A DNA stretch of 64,000 nt from DATGPD01 sp041398565. Lineage in GTDB: Bacteria > Planctomycetota > UBA1135 > UBA2386. Where the stretch lies: positions 1 to 64,000 of the forward strand of contig JAWKUN010000004.1 of NCBI GenBank assembly GCA_041398565.1. The letters are read 5' to 3'. The notes beneath the pieces were generated by a model, which did not search any database, was not told the origin of the DNA, and saw only the letters and a program-made list of their open reading frames with translations. The position numbers and the translations under genes were made by a program. Shown one piece after another: positions 1 through 8,283 of the stretch; the first letter of the stretch is position 1, and every line of letters starts with the position of its first letter.

Positions 1-368
1 CGGACGTCGGTGGTGATGAAGGATTCTGTGCGAGCGAGCAAGCTCGCTCGAAGCGAATCCTCGGCGAGGGCGGCAGCGACGTAACGGTGGCCGCGCAGCG
101 GCGGACGTCGGTGGCGATGAAGGATTCTGTGCGAGCGAGCAAGCTCGCTCGAAGCGAATCCTCGGCGAGGGCGGCAGCGACGTAACGGTGGCCGCGTAGC
201 GGCGGACGTCGGTGGCGATGAAGGATTCTGTGCGAGCGAGCAAGCTCGCTCGAAGCGAATCCTCGGTTAGGGCGGCAGCGACGTAACGGTGGCCGCGTAG
301 CGGCGGACGTCGGTGGCGATGAAGGATTCTGTGCGAGCGAACAAGCTCGCTCGAAGCGAATCCTCGGC
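1..368. repeat. 101-bp tandem repeat array, about 3.6 copies, each with a long hairpin
   Basis: Units start at 1, 102, 203 and 304, a period of exactly 101 bp. The fourth copy stops near 367, and the array probably continues beyond the left edge. Each unit contains a nested inverted repeat. In the first copy, GGATTC (21-26) pairs with GAATCC (55-60), and inside it CGAGCGAGC (31-39) pairs with GCTCGCTCG (42-50) around an AA turn. Copies differ at a few positions, for example 'ggcgag' versus 'ggttag' after the hairpin, and 'gcgaac' for 'gcgagc' in the last copy. The period is not a multiple of three, so the array is unlikely to encode repeats of a protein. It is not CRISPR-like because there are no unique spacers. 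It may be a local expansion of a dispersed palindromic element. Confidence 0.9.
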
Positions 369-431
369 ACCATGTGTGGCTGCGCGGCGATCGCGTAAGC
401 GGCGGTCGCCGAGCGCCAACCGGAGGTGTCC

Positions 432-1985
432 ATGACCAAACCCTGCGTCACTGTCCTGCTGCTGACCTCGTCGTTCGCGGCGTCGCCCTTGCCGGCCGCG
501 CTCCAGGAGGCTGAGCCGCGGCGGCTCCCCAACGTGGTGGTCGTGCTCGCGGACGACCTCGGATACGGCGATCTCGGCTGCTACAACAGCGAGGCCAAGT
601 GCGCGACCCCCAACGTCGACCGCTTGGCGAGCGAGGGGATGCGCTTCGTCGACGCGCACGCTGCGTCGACGGTGTGCACGCCGTCCCGCTACGGATTGCT
701 CACCGGGCGCATGCCCTTCCGCACCGGCTTCCGCGGCGTGTTCGTGGGTGTCGGCGGCCCCTCACTGATCGAACCCGAACGGCTGACTCTGGCGTCGCTG
801 TTGCGTGACGCGGGCTACCGGACGGCGTGTGTCGGCAAGTGGCACGTCGGGCTCACGTTCGAGGACGAACACGGGCGACGGGTGACGGGAGGCGGGGTGG
901 ACGCGGTGCGGCGCGTCGACTTCTCGCGGCGGATCCCCGACGGGCCGATCGACAGGGGCTTCGATCGCTTCTTCGGTACGGCGTGTTGCCCGACGACGGA
1001 TTGGCTGTACGCGTTCATCGACCAGGACCGCGTCCCCGTGCCGCCGACAGTCCTGCTCGACCGCAGCAAGTTGCCGCAGCACCCGTATTCGCGTGACAAC
1101 CGGCGCGGACTCCAGGCCCCCGGCTACGACCTCGAAGAGGTGGACCTCGAGTTCCTGGCCAAGAGCCGCGCCTTCCTCGAAGACCACGCTGCCCACCATC
1201 GCGACCGGCCGTTCTTCCTCTTCCACTCCATGCAGGCCGTCCACCTGCCGTCGTTCGCGGCCGAGCGCTTCCGTGGCAAGACGCAGGCGGGACCACACGG
1301 CGACTTCATCCACGAGATGGACGCGATCGTCGGCGAGCTGATGGCGACTCTCGAACGCCTGGACCTGGCCGGCGACACGCTGGTGCTGTTCACCAGCGAC
1401 AACGGGCCCGAGGTGCTCACCGCCCTGCGCATGCGGGCCGACCACGCGCACGATCCCGCGCGTCCGTGGCGCGGGCTCAAACGCGACCAGTGGGAGGGCG
1501 GGCACCGCGTTCCGTTGTTGGTGCGCTGGCCGGGTCGCGTGCAGCCAGGTACTGAGACCGACCAGCCCGTGAGCCTGACCGACGTGCTGGCGACGTGTGC
1601 CAGTGTTGTCGGAACCGAGCTGCCCGACGACGCCGGAGAGGACAGCTTCGACCTGATGCCGATCCTCGACGGGACGCAGGGTGAGGTTCCGATGCGCCCC
1701 TACGTGCTGCAACAGACCTGGACCCTGCAGCTGTCGATCCGTCGGGGTCGGTGGAAGTACCTCGACCACCGCGGCTCGGGCGGCAACGACTACTCGAAGG
1801 CGCCGCTCGACGCGCTGGCCATCCCCGAGCGCCAGCCGGACGCGCCAGGACAGCTCTACGACCTCGATGCCGATCCCGGCGAGACCACGAACGTGTACGG
1901 CGAGCACCCGGACGTGGTGAAGGAGCTGCGGGGGCTCTTGGAGCAGGCCAGGGCGAATGGACGCAGCCGACCACGCCGGCGCTAG
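432..1985 (+). CDS. Secreted arylsulfatase-type sulfatase
   Basis: Predicted to hydrolyse sulfate esters, probably of sulfated polysaccharides, outside the cytoplasm. The 517-aa protein begins with a signal peptide (MTKPCVTVLLLTSSFAA). It carries the sulfatase signature CTPSR at residues 82-86, whose Cys would become formylglycine. The metal site includes the paired Asp in VVVLADDLGYGD (about 41-42) and FTSDNGPE in the second half, followed by KRDQWEGGHRVPLLVRWPG. Length and motif order are normal for the alkaline phosphatase/sulfatase superfamily. ATG 432 is preferred over an in-frame GTG at 426 because CGGAGG (420-425) lies at a proper distance. No neighbour suggests a substrate. The FGE-like domain at 37.7-41.0 kb lacks the key C-terminal Cys and is an unlikely maturase. 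Confidence 0.93.
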   Translation: MTKPCVTVLLLTSSFAASPLPAALQEAEPRRLPNVVVVLADDLGYGDLGCYNSEAKCATPNVDRLASEGMRFVDAHAASTVCTPSRYGLLTGRMPFRTGFRGVFVGVGGPSLIEPERLTLASLLRDAGYRTACVGKWHVGLTFEDEHGRRVTGGGVDAVRRVDFSRRIPDGPIDRGFDRFFGTACCPTTDWLYAFIDQDRVPVPPTVLLDRSKLPQHPYSRDNRRGLQAPGYDLEEVDLEFLAKSRAFLEDHAAHHRDRPFFLFHSMQAVHLPSFAAERFRGKTQAGPHGDFIHEMDAIVGELMATLERLDLAGDTLVLFTSDNGPEVLTALRMRADHAHDPARPWRGLKRDQWEGGHRVPLLVRWPGRVQPGTETDQPVSLTDVLATCASVVGTELPDDAGEDSFDLMPILDGTQGEVPMRPYVLQQTWTLQLSIRRGRWKYLDHRGSGGNDYSKAPLDALAIPERQPDAPGQLYDLDADPGETTNVYGEHPDVVKELRGLLEQARANGRSRPRRR

Positions 1986-2325
1986 CGCCCGAGGAGCTCA
2001 GCTGCCCTGCAGGATGTGCAACAGGATTGCACGAACGTGCAGGCCCGGCCCCGGCCCGAGGGCGTAGGGGCCGACGCAAACCCCTGAGAGTCGTCGTCCG
2101 CGAAGGTCGACGGAGCCGCGTGCCGCTGCTGGGCCAGACAGCCGAAGGTGCCGCGCGGCTTGCGTCGTGCCGTCAGGCGACGTCGGCCTCGGGGTGGTCG
2201 GCGTCGCGACGAAGGACCGGGCAAACGAAAGACCGAAGCCCGGGCCCGAGTTCGAAGCGCCGACGCGACACAAGCACCCGTGCGTGACGAGGGTCACCTC
2301 TTCTCCAACCCTTGCAACGAACCGG
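1986..2325. other. Intergenic region with a nested hairpin just after the sulfatase gene
   Basis: No convincing gene is seen in these 340 bases. A nested inverted repeat lies about 20 bp after the sulfatase stop. CTGCA (2007-2011) pairs with TGCAG (2038-2042), and inside it GTGCAA (2016-2021) pairs with TTGCAC (2027-2032) over a CAGGA loop. There is no T-run, so it is at most a factor-dependent stop or an mRNA-stabilising structure. The remainder should hold the promoter of the gene at 2326, but I recognise no consensus. Confidence 0.5.
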
Positions 2326-3261
2326 ATGCCCATGAAGCCCCATCGCGTTCTCCTTCTCTCCGTCCCCGCCGTCCTCGCCCTGAGCACGGACGCGTTCTCT
2401 CGCGGAACCGGGTACTACTCCTCGACTGTCACGCGTTCGACGCCGTCGTGCGGTTCGTGCCACAGCTCGAATCCTGGTGGGGTGAGCGTCTTCGTCGATC
2501 CCATCCAGCGCTCTCTGTCGGCGAGCGCGGCAACGTCGATCATCGTGCGCGTCTCGGGCCCGTCGGGCACGACCGGCGGCATGGCCTGTGACGTGACGGC
2601 GGGCACCTTGTCGCCCGGAACCAACACCACGATCACCAACGGTGGGCTCACCCACTCGAACAACAGCGCGCGTACCTGGACTTTCGGCTACACGGCCCCG
2701 AGCTCTCCGGGTCCGGTCGATCTGTACACGGTGGCCATGGCCTCGAACGGGTCCGGGTCCAGCGGCGACTCCTGGGCCTTCTTCGGTTCCGATCCTGCCG
2801 CCACGCAATCGACGCCCGTGCGCATGTTCGTGAACGCGCCCGGCGTCGTCGCGTACGGCACGAGCTGTGTCGGCAGCTATGGCAACGTCCCGGTCGCCGG
2901 CTCGCGGCAGACGCCTTCGGTCGGCAATGCCAGCTTCTCCATCGAGATGTGGGGCGCCGCTCCGAGCAGTCCCGCGTCGCTGCTCCTCGGTGTGACGGCG
3001 TACAACCCCGGCATCGACTTGACCTTCTTAGGCGTGTCGGGGTGCTTCCTGTTCGTCGACCCGGTCGCGACCTTTGCCGGCACCACCAGCGGTGGCAGTG
3101 CCCCGCGAGGCGAGGGGAACGTGACCTTCCCGGTGCCGCTCCCCAATGTGCGCTCGATGATCGGCCACAGCCTGCACTTCCAGGCCTTGGTGGTCGATTC
3201 GAGCAGCGGCCGGCGGACACCGCTCACGCTGACCAACGGTCTGACCGTGACCTTCCAGTGA
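2326..3261 (+). CDS. Secreted protein with CxxCH motif (Reeler/'choice-of-anchor V'-like) and planctomycete C-terminal domain
   Basis: A 311-aa exported protein of unknown function. It has a signal peptide (residues 1-25, MKPHRVLLLSVPAVLALS core). The mature N-terminus contains CGSCHSS (Cys42, Cys45, His46), a c-type haem-binding pattern. A beta-rich domain follows (about 50-185, VSVFVDPIQRSLSAS onward) resembling choice-of-anchor V/Reeler-like extracellular modules. A second domain (about 195-311) has the pattern VGNASFSIEMWG ... SGCFLFVDP ... FPVPLP, and a diverged relative ends the large protein at 6043-8265. That shared tail suggests a family-specific surface or sorting module. ATG 2326 (MPMKPH) and ATG 2332 are both possible; neither has a clear ribosome site. 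One CxxCH alone does not prove haem attachment. Confidence 0.78.
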   Translation: MPMKPHRVLLLSVPAVLALSTDAFSRGTGYYSSTVTRSTPSCGSCHSSNPGGVSVFVDPIQRSLSASAATSIIVRVSGPSGTTGGMACDVTAGTLSPGTNTTITNGGLTHSNNSARTWTFGYTAPSSPGPVDLYTVAMASNGSGSSGDSWAFFGSDPAATQSTPVRMFVNAPGVVAYGTSCVGSYGNVPVAGSRQTPSVGNASFSIEMWGAAPSSPASLLLGVTAYNPGIDLTFLGVSGCFLFVDPVATFAGTTSGGSAPRGEGNVTFPVPLPNVRSMIGHSLHFQALVVDSSSGRRTPLTLTNGLTVTFQ

Positions 3262-3361
3262 GCGGGAGCGCCGCGGATCACGAGGCCTAGCGCTCGTCGT
3301 CCGCGGCTCGGGTGAGGACTCGCGCGCGCCCATCGACCCAGCCCATCGCCCGAGAAGCCAT

Positions 3362-3380
3362 CGCCCGAACTCATCGGGCG
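3362..3380. terminator. Possible bidirectional terminator hairpin between convergent genes
   Basis: CGCCCGA (3362-3368) and TCGGGCG (3374-3380) form a perfect 7-bp stem with a 5-nt loop. It lies between the plus-strand gene ending at 3261 and the minus-strand Hsp20 gene ending at 3432. No T-run follows on either strand, so intrinsic termination is not established. The position between converging genes is the main support. Confidence 0.4.
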
Positions 3381-3431
3381 GCGCGTGAGGTGCGCGGCAC
3401 TGCAGCGGGTTCGCGCCCTGGGCCGACTAGG

Positions 3432-3887
3432 CTAGCCCGCCTTCACCTTCACCTTGGTGGCCGGGGTGGGCTCCACCTTGGGGATCGTCAGCGTCAGCAC
3501 GCCGTTCTTGAAGCGCGCATCCACTTGGTCCCGCTTGAGGCCCTCGGGCATGACGAGGGTGCGCGCGAACGTGCCGTACTGGCTCTCGACGTAGTGGTAG
3601 TGCTTCTCCTTCTTCTCCGCCTCGAACTTGCGCTCGGCCTTGATGCAGAGTTGATTGCCGCTCCAGGAGACGTCGATGTCCTTCTCCTCGAGGCCGGGCA
3701 GCTCGACGCTCACGGTGACCTCCTTGTCGGTCTCGCCGAGGTTCACCGCGGGCATCACATCGCCGGTCAACGCCGCCGGAAGACGGCTGGTCGCCGGAGC
3801 GGCCATCCAGTCGTTGTCGAAGAACCTCTGGATCCAATGCGCGAGGCTCTGGGTGGGGAAGGTCGGACGGTTGGTCAAGCTGTTCAT
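3432..3887 (-). CDS. Hsp20 / alpha-crystallin family small heat-shock protein
   Basis: An ATP-independent chaperone that holds unfolding proteins and usually forms large oligomers. The 151-aa product has an N-terminal arm with WIQRFFDNDW. The alpha-crystallin domain follows (about 40-135), with VELPGLEEKDIDVSWSGNQL and the closing strand ARFKNGVLTLTIPK. The tail has a short P-T-P stretch in place of a clear IXI motif. ATG 3887 is chosen because GGAG lies 7 nt upstream in the minus strand; longer readings to about 4025 look non-coding. No CIRCE-like inverted repeat is visible upstream. The gene lies downstream of, and co-directional with, the desaturase gene, but 345 bp away. Confidence 0.93.
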   Translation of the reverse strand: MNSLTNRPTFPTQSLAHWIQRFFDNDWMAAPATSRLPAALTGDVMPAVNLGETDKEVTVSVELPGLEEKDIDVSWSGNQLCIKAERKFEAEKKEKHYHYVESQYGTFARTLVMPEGLKRDQVDARFKNGVLTLTIPKVEPTPATKVKVKAG

Positions 3888-4112
3888 GGTCGGACTCCGT
3901 CTTGCGGACTCGTGCGAAGGTCGCGCCACCGCCGACCTTCTCGTCCCGATGAACTCGTCGCTGGCTTCGTGGCTTTCGTTCTCCACGCGCATGGGTGAGC
4001 GCCTGCGGTCAAGGTCGTGCCCCACCGCTACGACGTGCGTAGGTCCGAGCTGGCTTCGCGTTCGACACGCGCTGCACCCGCGGCGAGGGAGGCCCCCAAC
4101 CCACGGGTCTGT

Positions 4113-4153
4113 GGCTCTGGCAACGATGCGGGCTCTGGCAACGATGCAGAGCC
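4113..4153. repeat. 17-bp direct repeat pair plus small hairpin, in a 345-bp gene-free stretch
   Basis: The 17-mer beginning GGCTCTGGCAACG occurs at 4113-4129 and again at 4131-4147. The second copy is closed by AGAGCC (4148-4153), which pairs with its own GGCTCT (4131-4136) to make a hairpin with an 11-nt loop. The element sits in the gap 3888-4232, after the desaturase gene and before the Hsp20 gene in minus-strand order. It could be a terminator for the first or an operator for the second. I see no other gene or motif in that gap. Confidence 0.5.
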
Positions 4154-4232
4154 GCCATGACCTGCGGACCGAACTCGTGCCGGTCCGCTGGCCGCCCGGT
4201 GCGCTGCCGGTCTGGGCTGCTGCCCGTGTGGG

Positions 4233-5123
4233 CTAGCTGGTCGCCGCCGCGCGCAGCGCGGACTGGCGGGCGAGCCGGATCTGCTCGCTCGACGCTCGCC
4301 TCAGGTCGCTGGCCAGGCGTACTTTCGCTGCCAGCCACACGAACCACTTGGTGGGATCGAAGTGGTACCAGCGGATCCCGTTGCGGTAGTCGATCTGGAA
4401 GTGGTGGTGGAAGTTGTGGTAGCCCTCGCCGAGCGTCACCAGAGCGACGAGGAAGCTGTCGCGCGCGCTGCTGCGGGTGGAGTAGGGCTGTCGGCCGACG
4501 CAGTGAGCCAGCGAGTTCACCGAGAAGGTGGCGTGCCACTGCAGGACCAGGCGCAGCCAGCCGGCGACCAGCATGGTGCCGATGGCGTCACCCCACAGGG
4601 CGCCGATGACCATGGGGACCACCGCCCCCATCAGGATCGCCAAGGGCACGTAGAAGCGGTCCTGCAGGCGCACCAGCGGATCGCGCTGGAGGTCGCGGAC
4701 GAGCGCCATGTTCTTGCCGCTCGGTGCCTTGAACACGATCCACCCGACGTGCGCCCACCAGAACCCACGGGTGATGTTGTACGGATCGTCGTCGCCATCG
4801 ACGTTGGCGTGGTGGGCGCGATGGTCTGCAGCCCAACGCAGAGCCGAGTTCTGGACCGACGCGGCGCCGAACAGCAGGTAGAGCACTCGCAGTGGCGCCG
4901 ACGCAGTGTAGGCTCCGTGCGAGAGGAGTCGGTGGTAGCCACCGGTGATCGAGAGTCCGCACAGCATCGCCCAGAGGACGCCGAACCCGAGAGTCCACCA
5001 CGAGAAGTGGATCGCTGCCAGGTAGACGATGGCGAACACCGCGAGCAAGTGGGCGCCGACCAGGAACGGAAAGTTCACCCAGTCGATCCGACGTCGTTCC
5101 CCCAACGCGCCTTCGGCCATCAT
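4233..5123 (-). CDS. Acyl-CoA / fatty acid delta-9 desaturase-type membrane di-iron enzyme
   Basis: Inserts a double bond into long acyl chains at the membrane. The 296-aa protein has four main hydrophobic segments and all three histidine boxes of the stearoyl-CoA desaturase type: HRLLSH, HRAHH and HNFHHHF. These hold the di-iron centre. Aromatic and charged residues around the boxes (GGYHRLLSHGAY, WAADHRAHHANVD, EGYHNFHHHFQ) match the family. ATG 5123 or the adjacent ATG 5120 is the start. The same frame remains open to about 6134 upstream, but that extension is low-complexity, Arg/Pro-rich and unlike any protein, so it is excluded. The 5' leader contains a strong hairpin (5190-5212). Confidence 0.93.
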   Translation of the reverse strand: MMAEGALGERRRIDWVNFPFLVGAHLLAVFAIVYLAAIHFSWWTLGFGVLWAMLCGLSITGGYHRLLSHGAYTASAPLRVLYLLFGAASVQNSALRWAADHRAHHANVDGDDDPYNITRGFWWAHVGWIVFKAPSGKNMALVRDLQRDPLVRLQDRFYVPLAILMGAVVPMVIGALWGDAIGTMLVAGWLRLVLQWHATFSVNSLAHCVGRQPYSTRSSARDSFLVALVTLGEGYHNFHHHFQIDYRNGIRWYHFDPTKWFVWLAAKVRLASDLRRASSEQIRLARQSALRAAATS

Positions 5124-6042
5124 CGTGTGCTGTTCCAGTTCTCGGTTTTTCGTCGTTCGTCGCTGCTCGGCCTGAAGCGAAATTGCGACGCGTCCCCGTT
5201 GCGTGGGGACGCCCGCGTGGCAGAAGACCGAAGCTGCCTCGGGGAGGTGAGGCCTCGGGAAGAGAGCCCTCGACAAAAGAGCGCTGCCCACCACGAGGCC
5301 TTTTTCGCTCCAGCCACGTCGGCGAGGACCGGCGGCGCTCGGGTCGACCCCGATCCTCGGCGCCGGGACGGGCAACCGAAGACGCCGCCGGCGGGGCTCG
5401 CCGTCGGCCGTCGCGTGTCTCGATTCTGATGGTGGAGCAGCCGGCAGCCCGAGGGGCTCAGGATGCCGGCGCGGCAAGGTAGGCGGCCGGCAGGCAGGAA
5501 GCGAGACGCCAGGCCAGTGATTTCCACAATCGCCTCGGATATCCACCGCGCCCGGTCCATCGCCGTCGCCTCGCACCGAAGCGCTACCGAAGCTCGCCGG
5601 CGTCGCCGGCGCTGCGCTCTGGAGGACGTGAGCCGCGCGCCACGACCGGCCGCCTCCGACCGGGGGCCCCTGACCCGGGAACCCCTGACCGGGAGCCCCG
5701 ACCAGGCGCAGCCGATCGGGCGCCACCGAACGGTCGCCACGGTTCGGGTCCATGGTTCGGGTCCATGGTTCGGCGGCACGGTCGGGCGCCAACCAGGCGC
5801 GTTCGCGGGCACGCTGCGCGGCGGCAGTCGGCGACAGGGCGTCGACCGAGCGCAGGAGCTCCGGGCGCGCCGGCTGCCCCAGCCGAGTCGGAGCACCGAA
5901 ACGCGAAAGTCCGTGTCGCGGCGAACCTTCAGCGAAGCCGCAGGCCGCCTTCATCCGTGACCTCCTACCATCCTCTCCTGTCTCGGAATGTGACCCGCGG
6001 CCCCCGGCCGCCGGGCCTCTCCGTCCGTCCGCAACTCTCTCC
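5124..6042. other. Long 919-bp region with no convincing gene; local short repeats
   Basis: This stretch lies between the divergent desaturase and 6043 genes. Several frames stay open because of high GC, but their translations are Arg/Pro/Gly-rich with no recognisable domain. It holds a hairpin at 5190-5212. Degenerate repeats of about 14 bp built on CCCCTGACC occur around 5666-5700. A 13-bp direct repeat, ggttcgggtccat, is present as two full copies (5741-5753, 5754-5766) and a partial third (5767-5773). Promoters for both flanking genes must lie here, but no consensus could be assigned. A small RNA is possible but unsupported. Confidence 0.55.
5190..5212 (-). promoter_or_regulatory. Strong hairpin in the desaturase 5' leader
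   Basis: GCGTCCCC (5190-5197) and GGGGACGC (5205-5212) form a perfect 8-bp GC-rich stem over a 7-nt loop. On the minus strand it lies 67-89 nt upstream of the desaturase start, so it would be in the leader if transcription begins further upstream. It could affect mRNA stability or translation, or be a protein-binding palindrome. No known riboswitch family is recognised. Confidence 0.4.
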
Positions 6043-8265
6043 ATGAAACGATCCCTCGTCCTCACCGCTCTCGGCGCCCTCATGCTCGGCGCCAGCCCTG
6101 TGACCGCGCAGCTGCTCAGCTCGACGGCCTTCACCTACGCCGGCAACCGCATGACCATCGGCCTCAAGCTGACCGGCGCGCAGATCGGCGCGTCGGTCGG
6201 CGTGTCGGTGTCCGCCGCGACGGGACTGACCTTCGCGGCCCCGGCGACGGTCACCGTCGATACGCGTGGCTACGTTGGCTTCGGCATCGACGTGACCTCG
6301 TCCCAGGCCAACCTGCCGCCGCGCCGCTTCACGGTGACCCTGTCGCACGCCAGCTTCAGCGGCGGCCAGATCCAGCGCGACTACATCGTGAAGTCGGTGA
6401 ACGGTGCCATCGGATCGGCCTGGCCCGACATCCTCATGATCCAGGGTGTGTTCTGCAACCCGCCGGCCTCGGCGGCGACCAATCTGGAGATCGACCGTGC
6501 CACCGACCTCGACGGCAACGGTTACTACGGTGACGTCAACATCGAGTCGATCGGCGCCGACCCGCTGGACAGTGCTGCCGAGTTGTCGACCGACATCAAC
6601 CTCGCCGCCACCGCCACCGGCTGCTTCTCCGGCACTCCGGCGAACGTCTGGCAGCCGGGCAGCACGAACCGCAACGTCGCCTTCTGCGCCGATGCGCGCG
6701 TGGTCACCGGCGCCTGCGCCTTCACGTCGATCATGAACTTCGTGCAGGACATGAGTTTCGCCCCGAACTTCGGCGGCACGCCTGCCTTGCTCTTCACCTC
6801 CGACGGCAGCGACCAGGCCTTCATCGGCCGAGATGCCAACGGTGACGGGAACATTGGTCCCACCGAGCTGCAGGTCTTCTTCGACCCGAACGTGCTGATC
6901 AACGCGGAGAACTACAGCCCGGACGGCATCGCCTACGACCCGACCGGCACGCGGCGCGCCTACTGGATCTCGGACAAGTCCGGGACCACCGGCAGCCCCA
7001 CCAACCAGGGCGTCTTCCGCCTCACCGACAGCAACGGCGACGATCAGATCGGTGCCGGCGAGTTCTCGGCGGTTTGGACCGGCACGACGCCGGTGGTGCA
7101 GGTCGAGTCGCAGAACGTCGACCACACCGAGTTCGAGTGCTTGCACGTCGACAGCTACGGCGCCGTGCTGGTCAACCAGACGTCGCTCGGCACGATCTTC
7201 CGCTGGCTCGACGGCAACAGCAACGGCATCGCCGAGACCGGCGAGGTGAGCAATTGGCTGACCTACGCCGCCACTTCGACCTTCACCCAGAGCGCCGACT
7301 TCCAGACCGCCGGCTTCCCGTCGATCGCCGGCCCCTACTTCGCGCTCAACCTGATCGAGTCGGTGACTGCCGCCGGCTTCGCCAGCGGCGATGTCTATTA
7401 CATCGCATCGACCAACAGCCAGACCGCGGGGCAGGGCAACGGCTTCATCTTCCGCTGCGAGGACCTGAACCTGGACGGCGACGTCAACGACCTCGGCGAG
7501 GTGACGGTGTTCAGCGACCCGTCGATGCTGGCCGATCCGACCCGCCCCGAGTTCACCAGCGGCATGGACGTCGGCACGATCGACCTCAACGGCAACGGCA
7601 CCATCGAGCGCGACGAGCAGTTCGTGTACGTGGCCGATGCCGACGGCAACAACCCGCGCCCTTCGTGCGGCTTCACCACCTTCGCCGATCTCACCGTCTG
7701 GCGTTTCGTCGACAAGAACGGCGACGGCGACGCCGTCGATGCCGGTGAGGCCGAGATGGTCATGATCCACCCCACCGGCGCGTTCAACCGCGGCCTCGAG
7801 ATCGTGCCCGACTCGCTGAGCGGTGGCTTCCGCCACACCTTCTACTCGCGTTCCGGCATGGTGACCCTCAAGCCAGCCGTGTGCAGCACGGGCGGCGGCG
7901 AGACCATCGAGATCGACTTCAAGCGCGAGAAGCTGGAAGAGGGCACGCAGGGCACGCCGTTCGCCGGCAACCAGCGCTTCGAGCTGCAGACCCGGGGCAA
8001 CGACGCCAGCGCGATCGCGGCCGGTGTCCTGCTGAGCGCCACGCTGTCGCCGGCGCCGTTCCCCTACAACGGCTGCAACGTGTGGACCGGCTTCCCGTTC
8101 TTCGCCGACCTGATCCCGCCGACCGCGCCCAACGCCGCCGGCGTGGCCACCTTCCCCTTGCCGGTGCCGAACGGCGCCTTCTCCAATCTGATCCTGCAGG
8201 GGTTCGCGGTGTCGCCGTCCCTGTCGATCAAGATCGGCGAGGCCGCCGAGTTCCGGGTGCGCTGA
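6043..8265 (+). CDS. Large secreted protein with multiple EF-hand/dockerin-like calcium loops
   Basis: A 740-aa exported protein of unknown function. A signal peptide (MKRSLVLTALGALMLGASPVTA) precedes a beta-rich N-terminal part. The middle carries seven acidic loops of the D-x-[DN]-x-[DN]-G type, including DLDGNGYYGDVN, DANGDGNIGPTE, DSNGDDQIGAGE, DLNGNGTIERDE and DKNGDGDAVDAGE. These resemble calcium-binding EF-hand or dockerin loops and recur roughly every 60-90 residues, between stretches that look like propeller blades. The last ~110 residues (NQRFELQTRGND ... FPLPVPNG) share a pattern with the tail of the protein at 2326-3261. ATG 6043 follows a run with no clear ribosome site but begins a perfect signal peptide. 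Function is unassigned; a surface or matrix role is inferred only. Confidence 0.82.
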   Translation: MKRSLVLTALGALMLGASPVTAQLLSSTAFTYAGNRMTIGLKLTGAQIGASVGVSVSAATGLTFAAPATVTVDTRGYVGFGIDVTSSQANLPPRRFTVTLSHASFSGGQIQRDYIVKSVNGAIGSAWPDILMIQGVFCNPPASAATNLEIDRATDLDGNGYYGDVNIESIGADPLDSAAELSTDINLAATATGCFSGTPANVWQPGSTNRNVAFCADARVVTGACAFTSIMNFVQDMSFAPNFGGTPALLFTSDGSDQAFIGRDANGDGNIGPTELQVFFDPNVLINAENYSPDGIAYDPTGTRRAYWISDKSGTTGSPTNQGVFRLTDSNGDDQIGAGEFSAVWTGTTPVVQVESQNVDHTEFECLHVDSYGAVLVNQTSLGTIFRWLDGNSNGIAETGEVSNWLTYAATSTFTQSADFQTAGFPSIAGPYFALNLIESVTAAGFASGDVYYIASTNSQTAGQGNGFIFRCEDLNLDGDVNDLGEVTVFSDPSMLADPTRPEFTSGMDVGTIDLNGNGTIERDEQFVYVADADGNNPRPSCGFTTFADLTVWRFVDKNGDGDAVDAGEAEMVMIHPTGAFNRGLEIVPDSLSGGFRHTFYSRSGMVTLKPAVCSTGGGETIEIDFKREKLEEGTQGTPFAGNQRFELQTRGNDASAIAAGVLLSATLSPAPFPYNGCNVWTGFPFFADLIPPTAPNAAGVATFPLPVPNGAFSNLILQGFAVSPSLSIKIGEAAEFRVR

Positions 8266-8283
8266 GCCTCGCTCGCGCCGCGG

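Noticed and set aside
1..368. CRISPR array
   Set aside because: The repeats are directly tandem with no variable spacers, and the 101-bp unit is far longer than CRISPR repeats. No cas gene is present.
3888..4020. CIRCE or other known heat-shock element upstream of Hsp20
   Set aside because: No TTAGCACTC-N9-GAGTGCTAA type inverted repeat is present. Only the unrelated 17-bp repeats were found.
4233..6134. Minus-strand reading of the desaturase extended to a 633-aa protein
   Set aside because: The added ~340 residues are Arg/Pro/Gly-rich with no domain, and the conserved desaturase begins at ATG 5123/5120.
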